Made by a program: the position numbers and the translations under genes. The notes under the pieces were generated by a model, which searched no databases, was not told the DNA's origin, and saw nothing but the letters and a program-made list of their open reading frames with translations. Below, one piece after another: positions 34,800 to 42,969 of a stretch of DNA of 46,795 nt. The stretch is from Ectothiorhodospiraceae bacterium (GTDB lineage: Bacteria; Pseudomonadota; Gammaproteobacteria; SZUA-152), in the NCBI GenBank assembly GCA_002401775.2, contig NVUB02000141.1:1-46795 (forward strand). The letters are read 5' to 3'. Positions within the stretch are counted from its first letter, which is position 1. Every line of letters starts with the position of its first letter.

Positions 34800-35573
34800 T
34801 TATGGTGTGACGGTGACAGTGATTTTGGCTACTGGGTTCTGCCAGCGGTGGATGCTGCTGACCAGGTCACTTTGACCAAGGTCACCATCAGACTCACCCA
34901 ATACACCGCGGTGTATATGGATGTTGGTGTTGGTGTCAGGCGTGCCTGGAGCTACTACGCCGGTGCCGCCTGTCGTGTTATCGTCGTTAGGCGCCAGAGG
35001 GATCATGCCGACTTCAGTGTATGTACAAGCTGGGCCACCACCGGGGTTCATGGTTTCATCATTACCTTCAGTGCCCGCGTCATAGGAATTGATGTAGTAG
35101 GTATACGTGCCTGCTTCAGTAGGGATGTGTTGTGATTCCATACCCATAAAGGCGTCGTTAGTAGGCAATACCATGGCAACGACAGTCAGGTGAGTCTCGG
35201 TGGTGTCGATCATGGCTGTGGTAGACGTGCCCGGTGCCAGAAAACCAGCAGCAGGGTCTGCGATAGTATCAGCATCGGCACCACCAACTTCGGGCGTCGC
35301 TAACAGTGCCGTAAGATGACCACATTCAGCCATATGTTCCATTGGTATTGAGGCAGGCATACCGACTTCAAACAAATGGGTCTCGTGGTCATGAGCAGTC
35401 AGCAAAAGAGCGGTAAAGTGATTACCGTTGGTCAGGTTAGTGACGGTGATATCCCACGTTGCAGCCTGTGCGACGCTGGCACCAAAGACTGTGGTCAGTC
35501 CTGCTGCCAAGGCAAGTGCCAGTGAGTGTTTGCGAAAGCCGTTGCGGGCCGCAGGGCGAGTAATTCCGTTCAT
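34800..35573 (-). CDS. secreted spondin-domain protein
   Basis: The 257-residue protein has a typical signal peptide (cleavage after VAQA, about residue 37) and the same spondin-type fold as the next gene: WDITVTNLTNGNHFTALLLTAHD, VVAMVLPTNDAFMGM and a final HRWQNPVAKITVTV. Unlike its partner it is not a lipoprotein and is rich in His and Asp (for example HDHETH and NIHIHRG), which could bind metal. It has two Cys. It is the first gene of the pair. Confidence 0.82.
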   Translation of the reverse strand: MNGITRPAARNGFRKHSLALALAAGLTTVFGASVAQAATWDITVTNLTNGNHFTALLLTAHDHETHLFEVGMPASIPMEHMAECGHLTALLATPEVGGADADTIADPAAGFLAPGTSTTAMIDTTETHLTVVAMVLPTNDAFMGMESQHIPTEAGTYTYYINSYDAGTEGNDETMNPGGGPACTYTEVGMIPLAPNDDNTTGGTGVVAPGTPDTNTNIHIHRGVLGESDGDLGQSDLVSSIHRWQNPVAKITVTVTP

Positions 35574-35871
35574 GTTGAATCTCCGAGCTGATTAATAGAG
35601 TTATCTTGATTGGTAGCGACAGACTGTAAACGACTATCAGTAACAGTAACAGTAAACAATAAGCGACTGCGCGTACCGTTAATCTAACGCTAGGCTTTGC
35701 TTCAAACATCACAAAAGTATCACAAATCGTTCACGTTTCATTATTTCCATATGCCGTATTATCCTACTATTATAAATATTTAAATCTTGTGGGTGGGCGA
35801 TACTCATGGGCTGTAGCGCATCAGCGTAACCAATGATTACGAAGTTGTATCCATAAGATAGGGGTGACACC
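35574..35871. promoter_or_regulatory. divergent intergenic region between spondin operon and small secreted protein
   Basis: This 298-base AT-rich region must carry promoters for both directions. A run of CAGTAACAGTAACAGT near 35638-35653 is a short tandem repeat. I cannot fix the -10/-35 elements with confidence. Confidence 0.4.
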
Positions 35872-36087
35872 CTGAATTTTTTCGGTAAAGCAGCGGTATT
35901 GAGTGTGAGTCTGGCGATGTCTTCTATGGCGTTTGCCGAATGTTCGGTTGATTTGCCCTTTGATCAATTAATGGACCGTATGGTGGAAGAAGGGGCGGCT
36001 GAAGAGGATGTGAGTGGTGAATACCCGATGGAACAATCGATGGATGAGGTGAATCAACAACCCGTCGAAGGCAAGCAATCGGTTTAA
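35872..36087 (+). CDS. small exported acidic protein, probable CTG start
   Basis: This gene is not recognised. Read from CTG 35872 the product is 71 residues. It begins NFFGKAAVLSVSLAMSSMAFA, an ideal signal peptide with cleavage before EC, then a mature chain of about 50 acidic residues with repeated Met-Glu-rich segments (MEQSMDEV) and one Cys. AGGGGTG lies 7 bases upstream of CTG at the normal distance. No ATG or GTG is in frame there; TTG 35899 would cut the signal peptide and lose the ribosome site. Confidence 0.6.
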   Translation: MNFFGKAAVLSVSLAMSSMAFAECSVDLPFDQLMDRMVEEGAAEEDVSGEYPMEQSMDEVNQQPVEGKQSV

Positions 36088-36240
36088 ATCAACGATGAAA
36101 CAACGTTAATAAATGTAAAAGCAGATAGTGCGATAGCGTCGTTAGCGTTAGCCTTTTCGGCGCAAAACATGCGTAAAATACGCGCGAATTTACGGGGAGT
36201 ATCGAGTGCACTGATCGTGGCTCGGTTTGTATCCAGTAAC

Positions 36241-36285
36241 AACAAACGAGGCCCCGTCATTATCAATGGCGGAGCCTCGTTTGTT
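36241..36285. terminator. bidirectional terminator between the small protein and arsM
   Basis: AACAAACGAGGC (36241-36252) pairs perfectly over 12 bp with 36274-36285. The T-rich stem end and the position between convergent genes indicate termination from both directions. The stretch 36088-36240 before it holds no credible gene. Confidence 0.85.
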
Positions 36286-36345
36286 TAAACGTTTTAAGTC
36301 AGTGTTACGTTTTCGGGGTGTAATGACCAGAAATTGCTCATTGCC

Positions 36346-37206
36346 TTAACAGCAACCACCGCTGCGGGGTTTAACGGCCTCTATGGTGGCCGATAATACA
36401 TAGTCTTCCACGCCTTGGCCGGGCGCCCAATCCTTGATGAATGCCTTGGACTCGTCTTTGGGAACGATGCGAATTTGCTCGAAGCCCGCTTCGGCCATCA
36501 TTACTTCCAGGTTTTCCACTATTTCAGCACCGGCCATACATCCGGCGAGCAGCATGGGGTCATTTTTCATGTCTGCGGGCATTTCCGCACTGGCTACGAC
36601 ATCGGAGATTGCCAATCGACCACCGCTTTTGAGTATGCGAAAGGCATCGGAAAATACCTGGCCTTTGTTGGGGGAGAGATTGATGACGCAATTGGAAATG
36701 ATGACGTCAGCGGTGTTGTCGGCAATGGGTAAATGTTCGATTTCGCCCAGACGGAACTCTACTTGTGAGTACTTGCCTTTATCAGCATTAGCGCGTGCCT
36801 TGCTGATCATAGTGGGGGTCATGTCTACGCCAATCACGCGGCCGTTGGTACCGACTTCCTGTGCGGCAAGAAAGGCATCGAAGCCACCGCCACTGCCTAG
36901 GTCCACGACGGTTTCACCAGCCTTCAGGCCGGCAATGGCGCGGGGGTTTCCGCAGCCCAAGCCCATGTCGGCGCCTTCAGGAACGGCTTCAAGGTCATTC
37001 TCAGAGTAACCCATGCGGGTTGAAATCAGGGTATTGATGGCGGTGTCATCGGAGACACCGCAGCAGCTGGCTTCTACACCACAGCTGTCACCGCTGTTGC
37101 TGGCCTCGGCCACTTTGGTATAGCTTTCGCGCACTTGCTGGCGGATATCGTCCTGATCTTTTGAATTGGTTTTAGGGCTTATGGCCTTGCTCATGGTTTT
37201 GCTCAT
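36346..37206 (-). CDS. arsM: arsenite S-adenosylmethionine methyltransferase
   Basis: ArsM methylates As(III) with SAM to methylated, partly volatile arsenicals, a detoxification step. The 286-residue product has the SAM motif VDLGSGGGFD (101-110) and the arsenic-binding cysteines: Cys48/49 in the N-terminal SCCG, Cys85 in GLGCGNP, Cys173 in SNCVINLSP and Cys223 in AGCMAGA. It ends in GGCC. AGGAGA lies at a proper distance before ATG 37206. The arsR-type regulator gene is upstream on the same strand, separated by a 201-base palindromic element. No arsB, acr3 or arsC gene is nearby. Confidence 0.93.
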   Translation of the reverse strand: MSKTMSKAISPKTNSKDQDDIRQQVRESYTKVAEASNSGDSCGVEASCCGVSDDTAINTLISTRMGYSENDLEAVPEGADMGLGCGNPRAIAGLKAGETVVDLGSGGGFDAFLAAQEVGTNGRVIGVDMTPTMISKARANADKGKYSQVEFRLGEIEHLPIADNTADVIISNCVINLSPNKGQVFSDAFRILKSGGRLAISDVVASAEMPADMKNDPMLLAGCMAGAEIVENLEVMMAEAGFEQIRIVPKDESKAFIKDWAPGQGVEDYVLSATIEAVKPRSGGCC

Positions 37207-37246
37207 GATAGTTCTCCTGAAAATCGTTTTTACATCAAAGTGTATA

Positions 37247-37447
37247 ATCCTAAATTAATCAGTTGGATCTACTGCGGCTGCCTAATGCACTGAATCTAAA
37301 ATGTTTTTCCAGTTTTTAAGACTCACCCGTAGAATGACTACGCGATCGCCTTAAAAACTGGAAAAACAGTTTATCTTCAGCACTTCGCCTAAGAGCGCCT
37401 ACTTTTGGTAGGCACCCTCGCTACGATCCAACTGATTAATTTAGGAT
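37247..37447. mobile_element. 201-bp nested palindromic MITE-like element
   Basis: The outer arms 37247-37269 and 37425-37447 are perfect 23-bp inverted repeats. Inside them lie perfect 19-bp arms (37302-37320 and 37350-37368), and at the centre CGTAG/CTACG (37328-37332 and 37338-37342). The intervening arms also match partly (TAGGCAnCC). The whole would fold into one long multi-step hairpin. It has no coding capacity and fills nearly all of the arsR-arsM gap, so it is probably a miniature transposable element. Confidence 0.85.
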
Positions 37448-37481
37448 AATCGTTATTGCATCGTCATTAAGACCGAGTCGC

Positions 37482-37817
37482 TTATGATTCTGTTTGAAAA
37501 AATTGTTCCAGCATTTTTATGGTAGCGGGGTCGACCCAGCAATCGACGTGTTGGCCACGACGTTCCATCTGGATTAATCCAGCCCGGTTCAGTTCCTTAA
37601 TGTGGTGAGAAAGTGTAGACGGCGCAATGTTCAATCCGTTACCTAAATCGCCCACACAATGTTTGGTCGCCTGTTCAACAGAGCAAACCGTGCCAGGTGT
37701 GCAGCAGTTAAGCAGTTGTTGGAATATTTTGAGGCGGTTTGGGTTAGACAGGGCCTTGAAGGCTGTGGCGAGTTCGACCGCATCGGTTTCCGGGTTGTTG
37801 TGTAGATAGTTCGACAT
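37482..37817 (-). CDS. ArsR-family metalloregulator
   Basis: The protein is about 111 residues with the ArsR/SmtB winged-helix fold: LATAFKALSNPNRLKIFQQL, recognition helix LNIAPSTLSHHIKEL, and the wing MERRGQHVDCWV. Cysteines in NCCTPGTVC and HCVGDLG are candidates for As(III) binding; canonical ArsR uses ELCVCDL, of which one Cys remains in place. The neighbour arsM makes arsenic the likely inducer. I prefer ATG 37817; the frame also opens at TTG 37853, but that codon coincides with the -35 box of a strong promoter. Confidence 0.85.
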   Translation of the reverse strand: MSNYLHNNPETDAVELATAFKALSNPNRLKIFQQLLNCCTPGTVCSVEQATKHCVGDLGNGLNIAPSTLSHHIKELNRAGLIQMERRGQHVDCWVDPATIKMLEQFFQTES

Positions 37818-37853
37818 ATCTCGAAATATAGTATTGTGGTTGGCACAAGTCAA
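37815..37853 (-). promoter_or_regulatory. promoter and ArsR operator of the regulator gene
   Basis: On the minus strand TTGACT (37853-37848), 17 bases, and TATATT (37830-37825) form a near-consensus sigma-70 promoter. The expected transcription start falls at or next to the ATG at 37817. A near-perfect 14-bp dyad of the ATATnTCGAnATAT form (about 37816-37829) overlaps the -10 box, suggesting autorepression. Confidence 0.7.
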
Positions 37854-38075
37854 GCCTGTATCCCTCTTTTTTTGGCTCGGACGATCAAGCGGTGGTTTGC
37901 TTTGTTGAGTAAAGTCCTTTCCTTGGCGTAACTTGGCGGGTTTGTGAGAAGTTATCGTTACCTTGAATACTCACTAATTTTCTTGAAAGGCTTATTTTTT
38001 TAGTCCACTGATTTTCAGCCCCTCGGCTTGGGGTAGAATAGCCATCTCATTTTCCCGTTGTTGGTCGTTTTCCCC

Positions 38076-40088
38076 ATGTCAGATCTTAATTCCCGTCAAA
38101 AAGAAGCGGTCCGCTATATCGATGGCCCATTACTGGTGCTGGCCGGTGCCGGTTCTGGTAAAACCCGTGTAATCACCCAAAAAATCATGCACTTGGTGCA
38201 AAACTGCGATATTAAAGGCTACCATATAACCGCGGTGACCTTTACCAATAAGGCCTCGCGCGAGATGCAGGCACGGCTTAAGGGTGAGTTAACACCCGCT
38301 GAGCGCCGTGGTATGCGTATTTCCACTTTCCATAATCTCGGGTTGAATATTCTCAAGCGTGATGGCGATGCCCTGGGACTCCGTAAAGGCTTTTCCATTT
38401 ACGATTCTCAGGATTCGCAGGCACTGATTAAGGAATTAATGCGTCGTGATTTTGATGGCGACGACGAGGCTAAGGAAATGCAGTGGCAGATTTCCCATTG
38501 GAAAAACGCCATGACTACCCCTGAGCAGGCAACGTTGGAAGCCAACGCCAAGGGTGACCCCAAAATGGCGACGGCTTCGTTGGTCTTCGGCGAATATAAT
38601 CGACACTTACTGGCCTATAATGCGGTGGATTTTGATGATCTGATCGGCCTACCCGCCCGCTTGTTTAACGAATTCCCTGAGATTCTGGACCGTTGGCAAA
38701 ATCGCATTCGTTACTTGTTGGTGGATGAATATCAGGACACCAACAGTGCTCAGTACGGTCTGGTGAAAAACTTAGTCGGGGTGCGCGGTGCGCTCACGGT
38801 GGTGGGCGATGACGATCAGTCTATTTACGCCTGGCGTGGCGCCCAGCCTGAAAACCTGGCCTTGCTGAATAAGGATTTCCCCACCTTGAAGGTCATAAAG
38901 CTGGAGCAAAACTACCGTTCCAGCGGCCGCATTCTGAAAGCCGCCAACACACTCATTGGCAATAACCCCCATGTCTTTGAGAAACGTCTGTGGTCAGACC
39001 TGGGTTACGGTGATCCCATTAAAGTGGTGCAGGCTCGTACCGAAGAGCATGAAGCGGAAACTGTCGTCTCGCGGTTGCTGGCCCATAAATTCCAACAGGG
39101 TGGCAAGTTTAGTGATTACGCGATTCTGTATCGCGGTAATCACCAGTCCCGGTTGTTTGAGAAGGCTTTGCGAGAAAACCAGCTGCCCTATCAAATTTCT
39201 GGCGGAACGTCATTTTTCTCCTATCAGGAAGTGAAAGACATCATGGCTTACCTGCGTTTGCTGGTGAATCCGGAAGACGACAACGCTTTCGTGCGGGTGG
39301 TGAATACTCCAAGGCGCGAAATTGGCCCAGTCACACTGGAGAAAATCGCCAATTACGCCGTAGAGCGTAAAATCAGTATGTGCGCGGCCTGTGATGAGCT
39401 GGGCTTGGAAACACAACTAACTCATCGGGCACTAACAAAAGTGCGGGAGTTTGTTACCTGGTTAATGGCGAAATCAGAATTAGCCGAGCGCGGTGATCCG
39501 GTGGCAGCGGTGAAGGAATTGGTCAGCGATATTGGTTATCAGGACTGGTTGCTGGATATCAGTAATGACCCTAAAACGGCCGAGCGACGCATGGGTAACG
39601 TCAATGAATTGATCGATTGGCTGGGACGCATGGCTGAAAAGGCAGAAGATGATGCGACATTGGGTGAGTTGGTCGCGCAAATGGCGCTGATGGACATCCT
39701 GGAGCGAAACGAGGAAGAATCACGGGACGATTGTGTCTCTTTGATGACGCTTCATGCGGCAAAAGGTCTTGAATTCCCGCATGTTTTTGTCGTTGGTATG
39801 GAAGAAAACCTGCTCCCCCATCATGTAAGTATCGATGCGGACGATATAGAGGAAGAGCGCCGATTGGCCTATGTCGGTATTACTCGTGCCCAAAAAACCC
39901 TTACCTTCACCATGTCTGCACGACGTCGAAAACATGGCGAGACCGTGGATTGTGAACCCAGCCGGTTTTTGGAAGAACTGCCTGAGGATGATCTTGCCTG
40001 GGAAGGGCGTGGTCATGAAGTTGATCCAGAAGAACAGCAGGAAAGGGGCCGGGCGCATTTATCAAACTTGCGTGACATGTTGAGTTAG
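38076..40088 (+). CDS. rep: ATP-dependent DNA helicase Rep
   Basis: Rep is a superfamily 1 3'-5' helicase that helps replication forks pass protein blocks. The 670-residue product is close to the E. coli length. It has the Q motif LNSRQKEAV, Walker A AGAGSGKT (23-30), the FTNKAS motif, Walker B VDEYQDTN, VVGDDDQSIYAWRGA, and late motifs (LMTLHAAKGLEFPHVF, AYVGITRAQ). ATG 38076 gives the usual N terminus; the frame opens six codons earlier at 38058. It is monocistronic by appearance. Confidence 0.95.
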   Translation: MSDLNSRQKEAVRYIDGPLLVLAGAGSGKTRVITQKIMHLVQNCDIKGYHITAVTFTNKASREMQARLKGELTPAERRGMRISTFHNLGLNILKRDGDALGLRKGFSIYDSQDSQALIKELMRRDFDGDDEAKEMQWQISHWKNAMTTPEQATLEANAKGDPKMATASLVFGEYNRHLLAYNAVDFDDLIGLPARLFNEFPEILDRWQNRIRYLLVDEYQDTNSAQYGLVKNLVGVRGALTVVGDDDQSIYAWRGAQPENLALLNKDFPTLKVIKLEQNYRSSGRILKAANTLIGNNPHVFEKRLWSDLGYGDPIKVVQARTEEHEAETVVSRLLAHKFQQGGKFSDYAILYRGNHQSRLFEKALRENQLPYQISGGTSFFSYQEVKDIMAYLRLLVNPEDDNAFVRVVNTPRREIGPVTLEKIANYAVERKISMCAACDELGLETQLTHRALTKVREFVTWLMAKSELAERGDPVAAVKELVSDIGYQDWLLDISNDPKTAERRMGNVNELIDWLGRMAEKAEDDATLGELVAQMALMDILERNEEESRDDCVSLMTLHAAKGLEFPHVFVVGMEENLLPHHVSIDADDIEEERRLAYVGITRAQKTLTFTMSARRRKHGETVDCEPSRFLEELPEDDLAWEGRGHEVDPEEQQERGRAHLSNLRDMLS

Positions 40089-40249
40089 TGGTTTTTTTGT
40101 TGGTTGTACCTCTTGGTCGTAGCTTCTCTGAATAGATGATTCAGTAGTAATCAGTAGTAAGTTACTGTTCTAGAAAGAAACAGAGTATTCGCTATAATCT
40201 AATCATTGCGGTAGCTAATGTTTAGCCGCGCGGTAGAGGAGAGTGCTGT

Positions 40250-40867
40250 ATGTCATTTTTGTCTAACTTTTTTCGTTGTGGTCGATTTTTTTCGTTGCTG
40301 TCTAAGTCTGGAGTTAAGTCTGGAGTTAAGTCTGGTGTTATGGCTGTGCTTTTGACGTCGGCCATGGGGGCAGTAATGGCCGCTGACGAGTCGGACATGG
40401 ATTACGGTGAAGATGACGCCGTGCCTGAACAACTGCGTTTGGCGATGACATTTGACCTGGCAGCCGTCGGTGCAACGGCGAAACAGAAGGGTGTGCCCAT
40501 TCTGATTATGTATTCCGCCGAAGATTGCGATTTTTGCAAACGCCTGGAAGCTGAAGTACTCGGCCCAATGGGGCTCAATAGTGCCGACATGCAGCGGGTC
40601 GTCGTGCGAAAGGTGATGATGGATGAATATGAGACACTGCGAGACTTTGCGGGGAATGAGCAGAATGCGGAATCCTTTGTCATTCAACAAGGTGTTCAAG
40701 TTACACCAACATTAGCTCTGGTTGACTCTACCGGTAAAGAACTGGTGCCGATGATTGTGGGGTATCAAACCCCAGGCTTATACGCCAGTTATCTGGATAA
40801 GGCGATTGAGGTATCCCGCCAAATTTTGAAGATGAATGCCAATATTGTTTTGGTTGCCCGGAAATAG
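40250..40867 (+). CDS. periplasmic thioredoxin-fold protein with CDFC
   Basis: The 205-residue product has a signal sequence (cleavage near VMAADES, about residue 45), an acidic linker and a thioredoxin fold with CxxC as CDFC (93-96). A cis-Pro region VTPTLALVD and the G-x-x-P-x-x-Y pattern of SoxW/DsbD-gamma-like reductases follow. A role in disulfide reduction or haem-protein maturation in the periplasm is likely. The N-region carries an SGVK repeat coded by a 12-bp tandem repeat, which lengthens the positive part of the leader. GAGGAGAG lies just before ATG 40250. It is convergent with algR. Confidence 0.75.
   Translation: MSFLSNFFRCGRFFSLLSKSGVKSGVKSGVMAVLLTSAMGAVMAADESDMDYGEDDAVPEQLRLAMTFDLAAVGATAKQKGVPILIMYSAEDCDFCKRLEAEVLGPMGLNSADMQRVVVRKVMMDEYETLRDFAGNEQNAESFVIQQGVQVTPTLALVDSTGKELVPMIVGYQTPGLYASYLDKAIEVSRQILKMNANIVLVARK
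40304..40339 (+). repeat. in-frame 12-bp tandem repeat in the leader of the thioredoxin-like gene
   Basis: AAGTCTGGAGTT occurs twice exactly (40304-40315, 40316-40327), then once with one change (40328-40339). It codes for repeated KSGV at residues 19-30. Confidence 0.9.
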
Positions 40868-40922
40868 CTGCCCGTTATTAGCTGCCCATTATTAGTTGCC
40901 CGGTAACTATTGCCCGGTAACT
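40865..40922. repeat. 14-bp tandem repeat spanning the stop codon of the thioredoxin-like gene
   Basis: Four copies around TAGCTGCCCGTTAT run from the stop codon (TAG is the first three bases of unit one) to nearly the end of algR. The last two carry CGGTAAC. They lie between convergent genes. Confidence 0.85.
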
Positions 40923-40929
40923 ACGATAT

Positions 40930-41673
40930 TCAGACTTTTCCCATTTCTTTTAAGCGACGGCGCGTGGCCGCCACCATGCGCCGGCTGACTTCTACCCGTT
41001 CGGCGGAGTTACGAATACAAATTTGATAACGCCCTTCTTTATCTTTTTCCAAACCTTCCACATATTCTATAGCAACCAGGGAATTTCTGTGAACACGCAA
41101 AAAACGCTCACCAAATTCATCTTCCAATGTTTTCAATGAATCATCAATGAGCAATTGTCCCTCTGCGTGGTGTACGGAGACATACTTTTGCTCGGCCTGA
41201 AAAAAGTAAATATTTTCCGAGGGGACTAACTGTAAATTGCCACCCATGTAGGCGCTGATATGGCTTCTGGCACGGCTTGCTTCTTCCTGTTTTCCAAGTT
41301 CCAGTAATTGGGCGCGATTGATTTTTTGTGCGTTAACGAGCGCTTTTTCTAAACGCTCTCGACGAATGGGTTTAAGCAAATAGTCGACGGCATGGGCGTC
41401 AAAGGCCGCGAGCGCATGCTCGGTGAATGCCGTCGTGAAGATGATCGCCGGTGGATGCTGAATGTGGGAAAGGTGGAGTGCCGTTTCAAGCCCGTCCATT
41501 TCAGGCATGCGAATGTCCAGTAGTACGATATCCGGGTGCAGTGCGCTTGACCGTAACAACGCTTCTTTGCCACTTTTGGCTTCACCAACGATTTCTATAT
41601 TGGGGATATCTTCCAGTAATCGTCTCATACGCTTGAGAGCCAGTGGTTCATCATCGACGATCAGTGTTTTCAT
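40930..41673 (-). CDS. algR: LytTR-type response regulator, AlgR-like
   Basis: The 247-residue protein has a receiver domain (acidic pocket DDEP, phospho-acceptor Asp53 in LLDIRMP, Lys in LLKPI) and a C-terminal LytTR DNA-binding domain (ENIYFFQAEQKYVSVHH to FLRVHRNSLV). In Pseudomonas AlgR controls alginate, type IV pili and virulence. Its kinase gene lies directly upstream, and argH is divergent beyond it, as in Pseudomonas. There the gene after algR is hemC; here the convergent thioredoxin-like gene takes that place. The regulon cannot be inferred. Confidence 0.88.
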   Translation of the reverse strand: MKTLIVDDEPLALKRMRRLLEDIPNIEIVGEAKSGKEALLRSSALHPDIVLLDIRMPEMDGLETALHLSHIQHPPAIIFTTAFTEHALAAFDAHAVDYLLKPIRRERLEKALVNAQKINRAQLLELGKQEEASRARSHISAYMGGNLQLVPSENIYFFQAEQKYVSVHHAEGQLLIDDSLKTLEDEFGERFLRVHRNSLVAIEYVEGLEKDKEGRYQICIRNSAERVEVSRRMVAATRRRLKEMGKV

Positions 41674-41717
41674 AGACTCATGGTTCCAGGCGCGTGTCTT
41701 AATCGACTGTGGTAGTG

Positions 41718-42815
41718 TTAATTTAAGGGAGTTCCGCGTAGAAAGGGCATAATCAGGGTAATAATGTAGTCATTATCGTCTTCCTGAACGCTTAACTTTC
41801 CCGCGTCACCATAAATAGCGGCCAGACGTTGGCGAACATTATCCTGTGCTATCTGATTACCTTTGCGTTGTTCACTGTCATTTCTGGAAGGGCGAGGGTT
41901 ACTAATGGATATGTATATGTCATTGCCATAAACGTGTCCATCGATACCGATAGTGCCACCGGCACTGATGGGCTCGATGCCGTGATAGATGGCATTTTCC
42001 AGTAAGGGTTGCAGAATTAGCCGGGGAACGGAGGCATCACCGGGTAATTCGTCAATACTCCAGCGCAGCTGCAGGCGACTCCCTAAACGCAGCTTTTCGA
42101 TTTCAAGATAGCGTTTGGTGAGTGTCAGCTCATCGGCCAGGGTAATATGCAGGCTGGCATCTGCCAGATTATTACGAAACAAGTCAGCGAGATTTTCAAC
42201 GGCCGCCTCGGCCTGGTCGGCATCAATTTGGGTCAGGCTGGCAATGGTATTGAGGCTGTTGAACAAAAAATGGGGGCGGATACGCGACTGTAATGCCTGT
42301 AATCGTGATTGCGCTTCGGCGCGGACATTCTGTTTCCATTGATGCTGAATATAGAAATACCGCAATACGATGGCGCTGACGATGGCGCTAATGCCCAAAT
42401 TACGTAATAACAGATTATGCTGCCATTCTTTGGTTTCCGGGCCTGAAACGGGCATGAAGTCGCCAATCCAGAAGGCCACCTCGGTAATGAACAAGGTGGT
42501 GAGCAATAACAAAATATAACTGGTCGTTGCTGCGCGAACTTCGGATACCCGCGACAGCCAGGGGCGCGCCAGGCATAACACCGCAGCGCTGCTCAGACCC
42601 ACCCACTGTACAAAAAGTGAAATAATACTGAGGTCATTCCAACGATTTTCGCTGCTCTGTAACGGTGACAGTGTCAGTACAATAGCCAATAACTCACTGA
42701 TGATAACGACGGAAAATACCATGCGGACGTTGCAAAAATCCGGCAGAAAAAACCCGCTAGGCTGAGTATTGCCTGGGTTGTCGATATTGCCTGTGTCGTT
42801 TGGATATTGAGCCAT
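41718..42815 (-). CDS. algZ: LytS-type sensor kinase, AlgZ/FimS-like
   Basis: The product is about 365 residues from ATG 42815 (TTG 42836 is also in frame). It has four predicted membrane helices in the N-terminal 150 residues and a His_kinase domain with RIRPHFLFNSLNTIASL (His182). An ATPase follows with the LQPLLENAIYHG N box; the later G boxes are short, as in this family. It should partner the AlgR-like regulator 44 bases downstream. In Pseudomonas AlgZ/FimS works with AlgR in twitching motility and alginate control. Confidence 0.85.
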   Translation of the reverse strand: MAQYPNDTGNIDNPGNTQPSGFFLPDFCNVRMVFSVVIISELLAIVLTLSPLQSSENRWNDLSIISLFVQWVGLSSAAVLCLARPWLSRVSEVRAATTSYILLLLTTLFITEVAFWIGDFMPVSGPETKEWQHNLLLRNLGISAIVSAIVLRYFYIQHQWKQNVRAEAQSRLQALQSRIRPHFLFNSLNTIASLTQIDADQAEAAVENLADLFRNNLADASLHITLADELTLTKRYLEIEKLRLGSRLQLRWSIDELPGDASVPRLILQPLLENAIYHGIEPISAGGTIGIDGHVYGNDIYISISNPRPSRNDSEQRKGNQIAQDNVRQRLAAIYGDAGKLSVQEDDNDYIITLIMPFLRGTPLN

Positions 42816-42910
42816 ATGGGTATTAAGTGTAACCAAGGGAGGGCGGAGGGGCTATCCCGTTGGATTGTTATTGTGATGGGTGTGTTTGTTATTGCGGCAT
42901 AATACGTTGA

Positions 42911-42969
42911 AATTGAAGGCTTTGTGGAGAACTTATCCCTTAACTTATCTATTAACTTAGCCTTCAATT
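42911..42969. promoter_or_regulatory. 11-bp inverted repeat and 12-bp tandem repeat in the argH-algZ gap
   Basis: AATTGAAGGCT (42911-42921) pairs perfectly with 42959-42969. Between and overlapping the right arm lie three copies of an ACTTATCCCTTA-like 12-base unit (42931-42966). The region is shared by divergent promoters for argH and the two-component pair. Confidence 0.6.

Noticed and set aside
36084-36266. minus-strand 60-residue frame before arsM's terminator
   Set aside because: It runs through the terminator hairpin and lacks a ribosome site and any recognised feature.
36434-37009. 191-residue plus-strand open frame opposite arsM
   Set aside because: It lies wholly antisense to arsM, whose SAM motif and cysteines are convincing, and shows only Ser/Ala-rich shadow composition.
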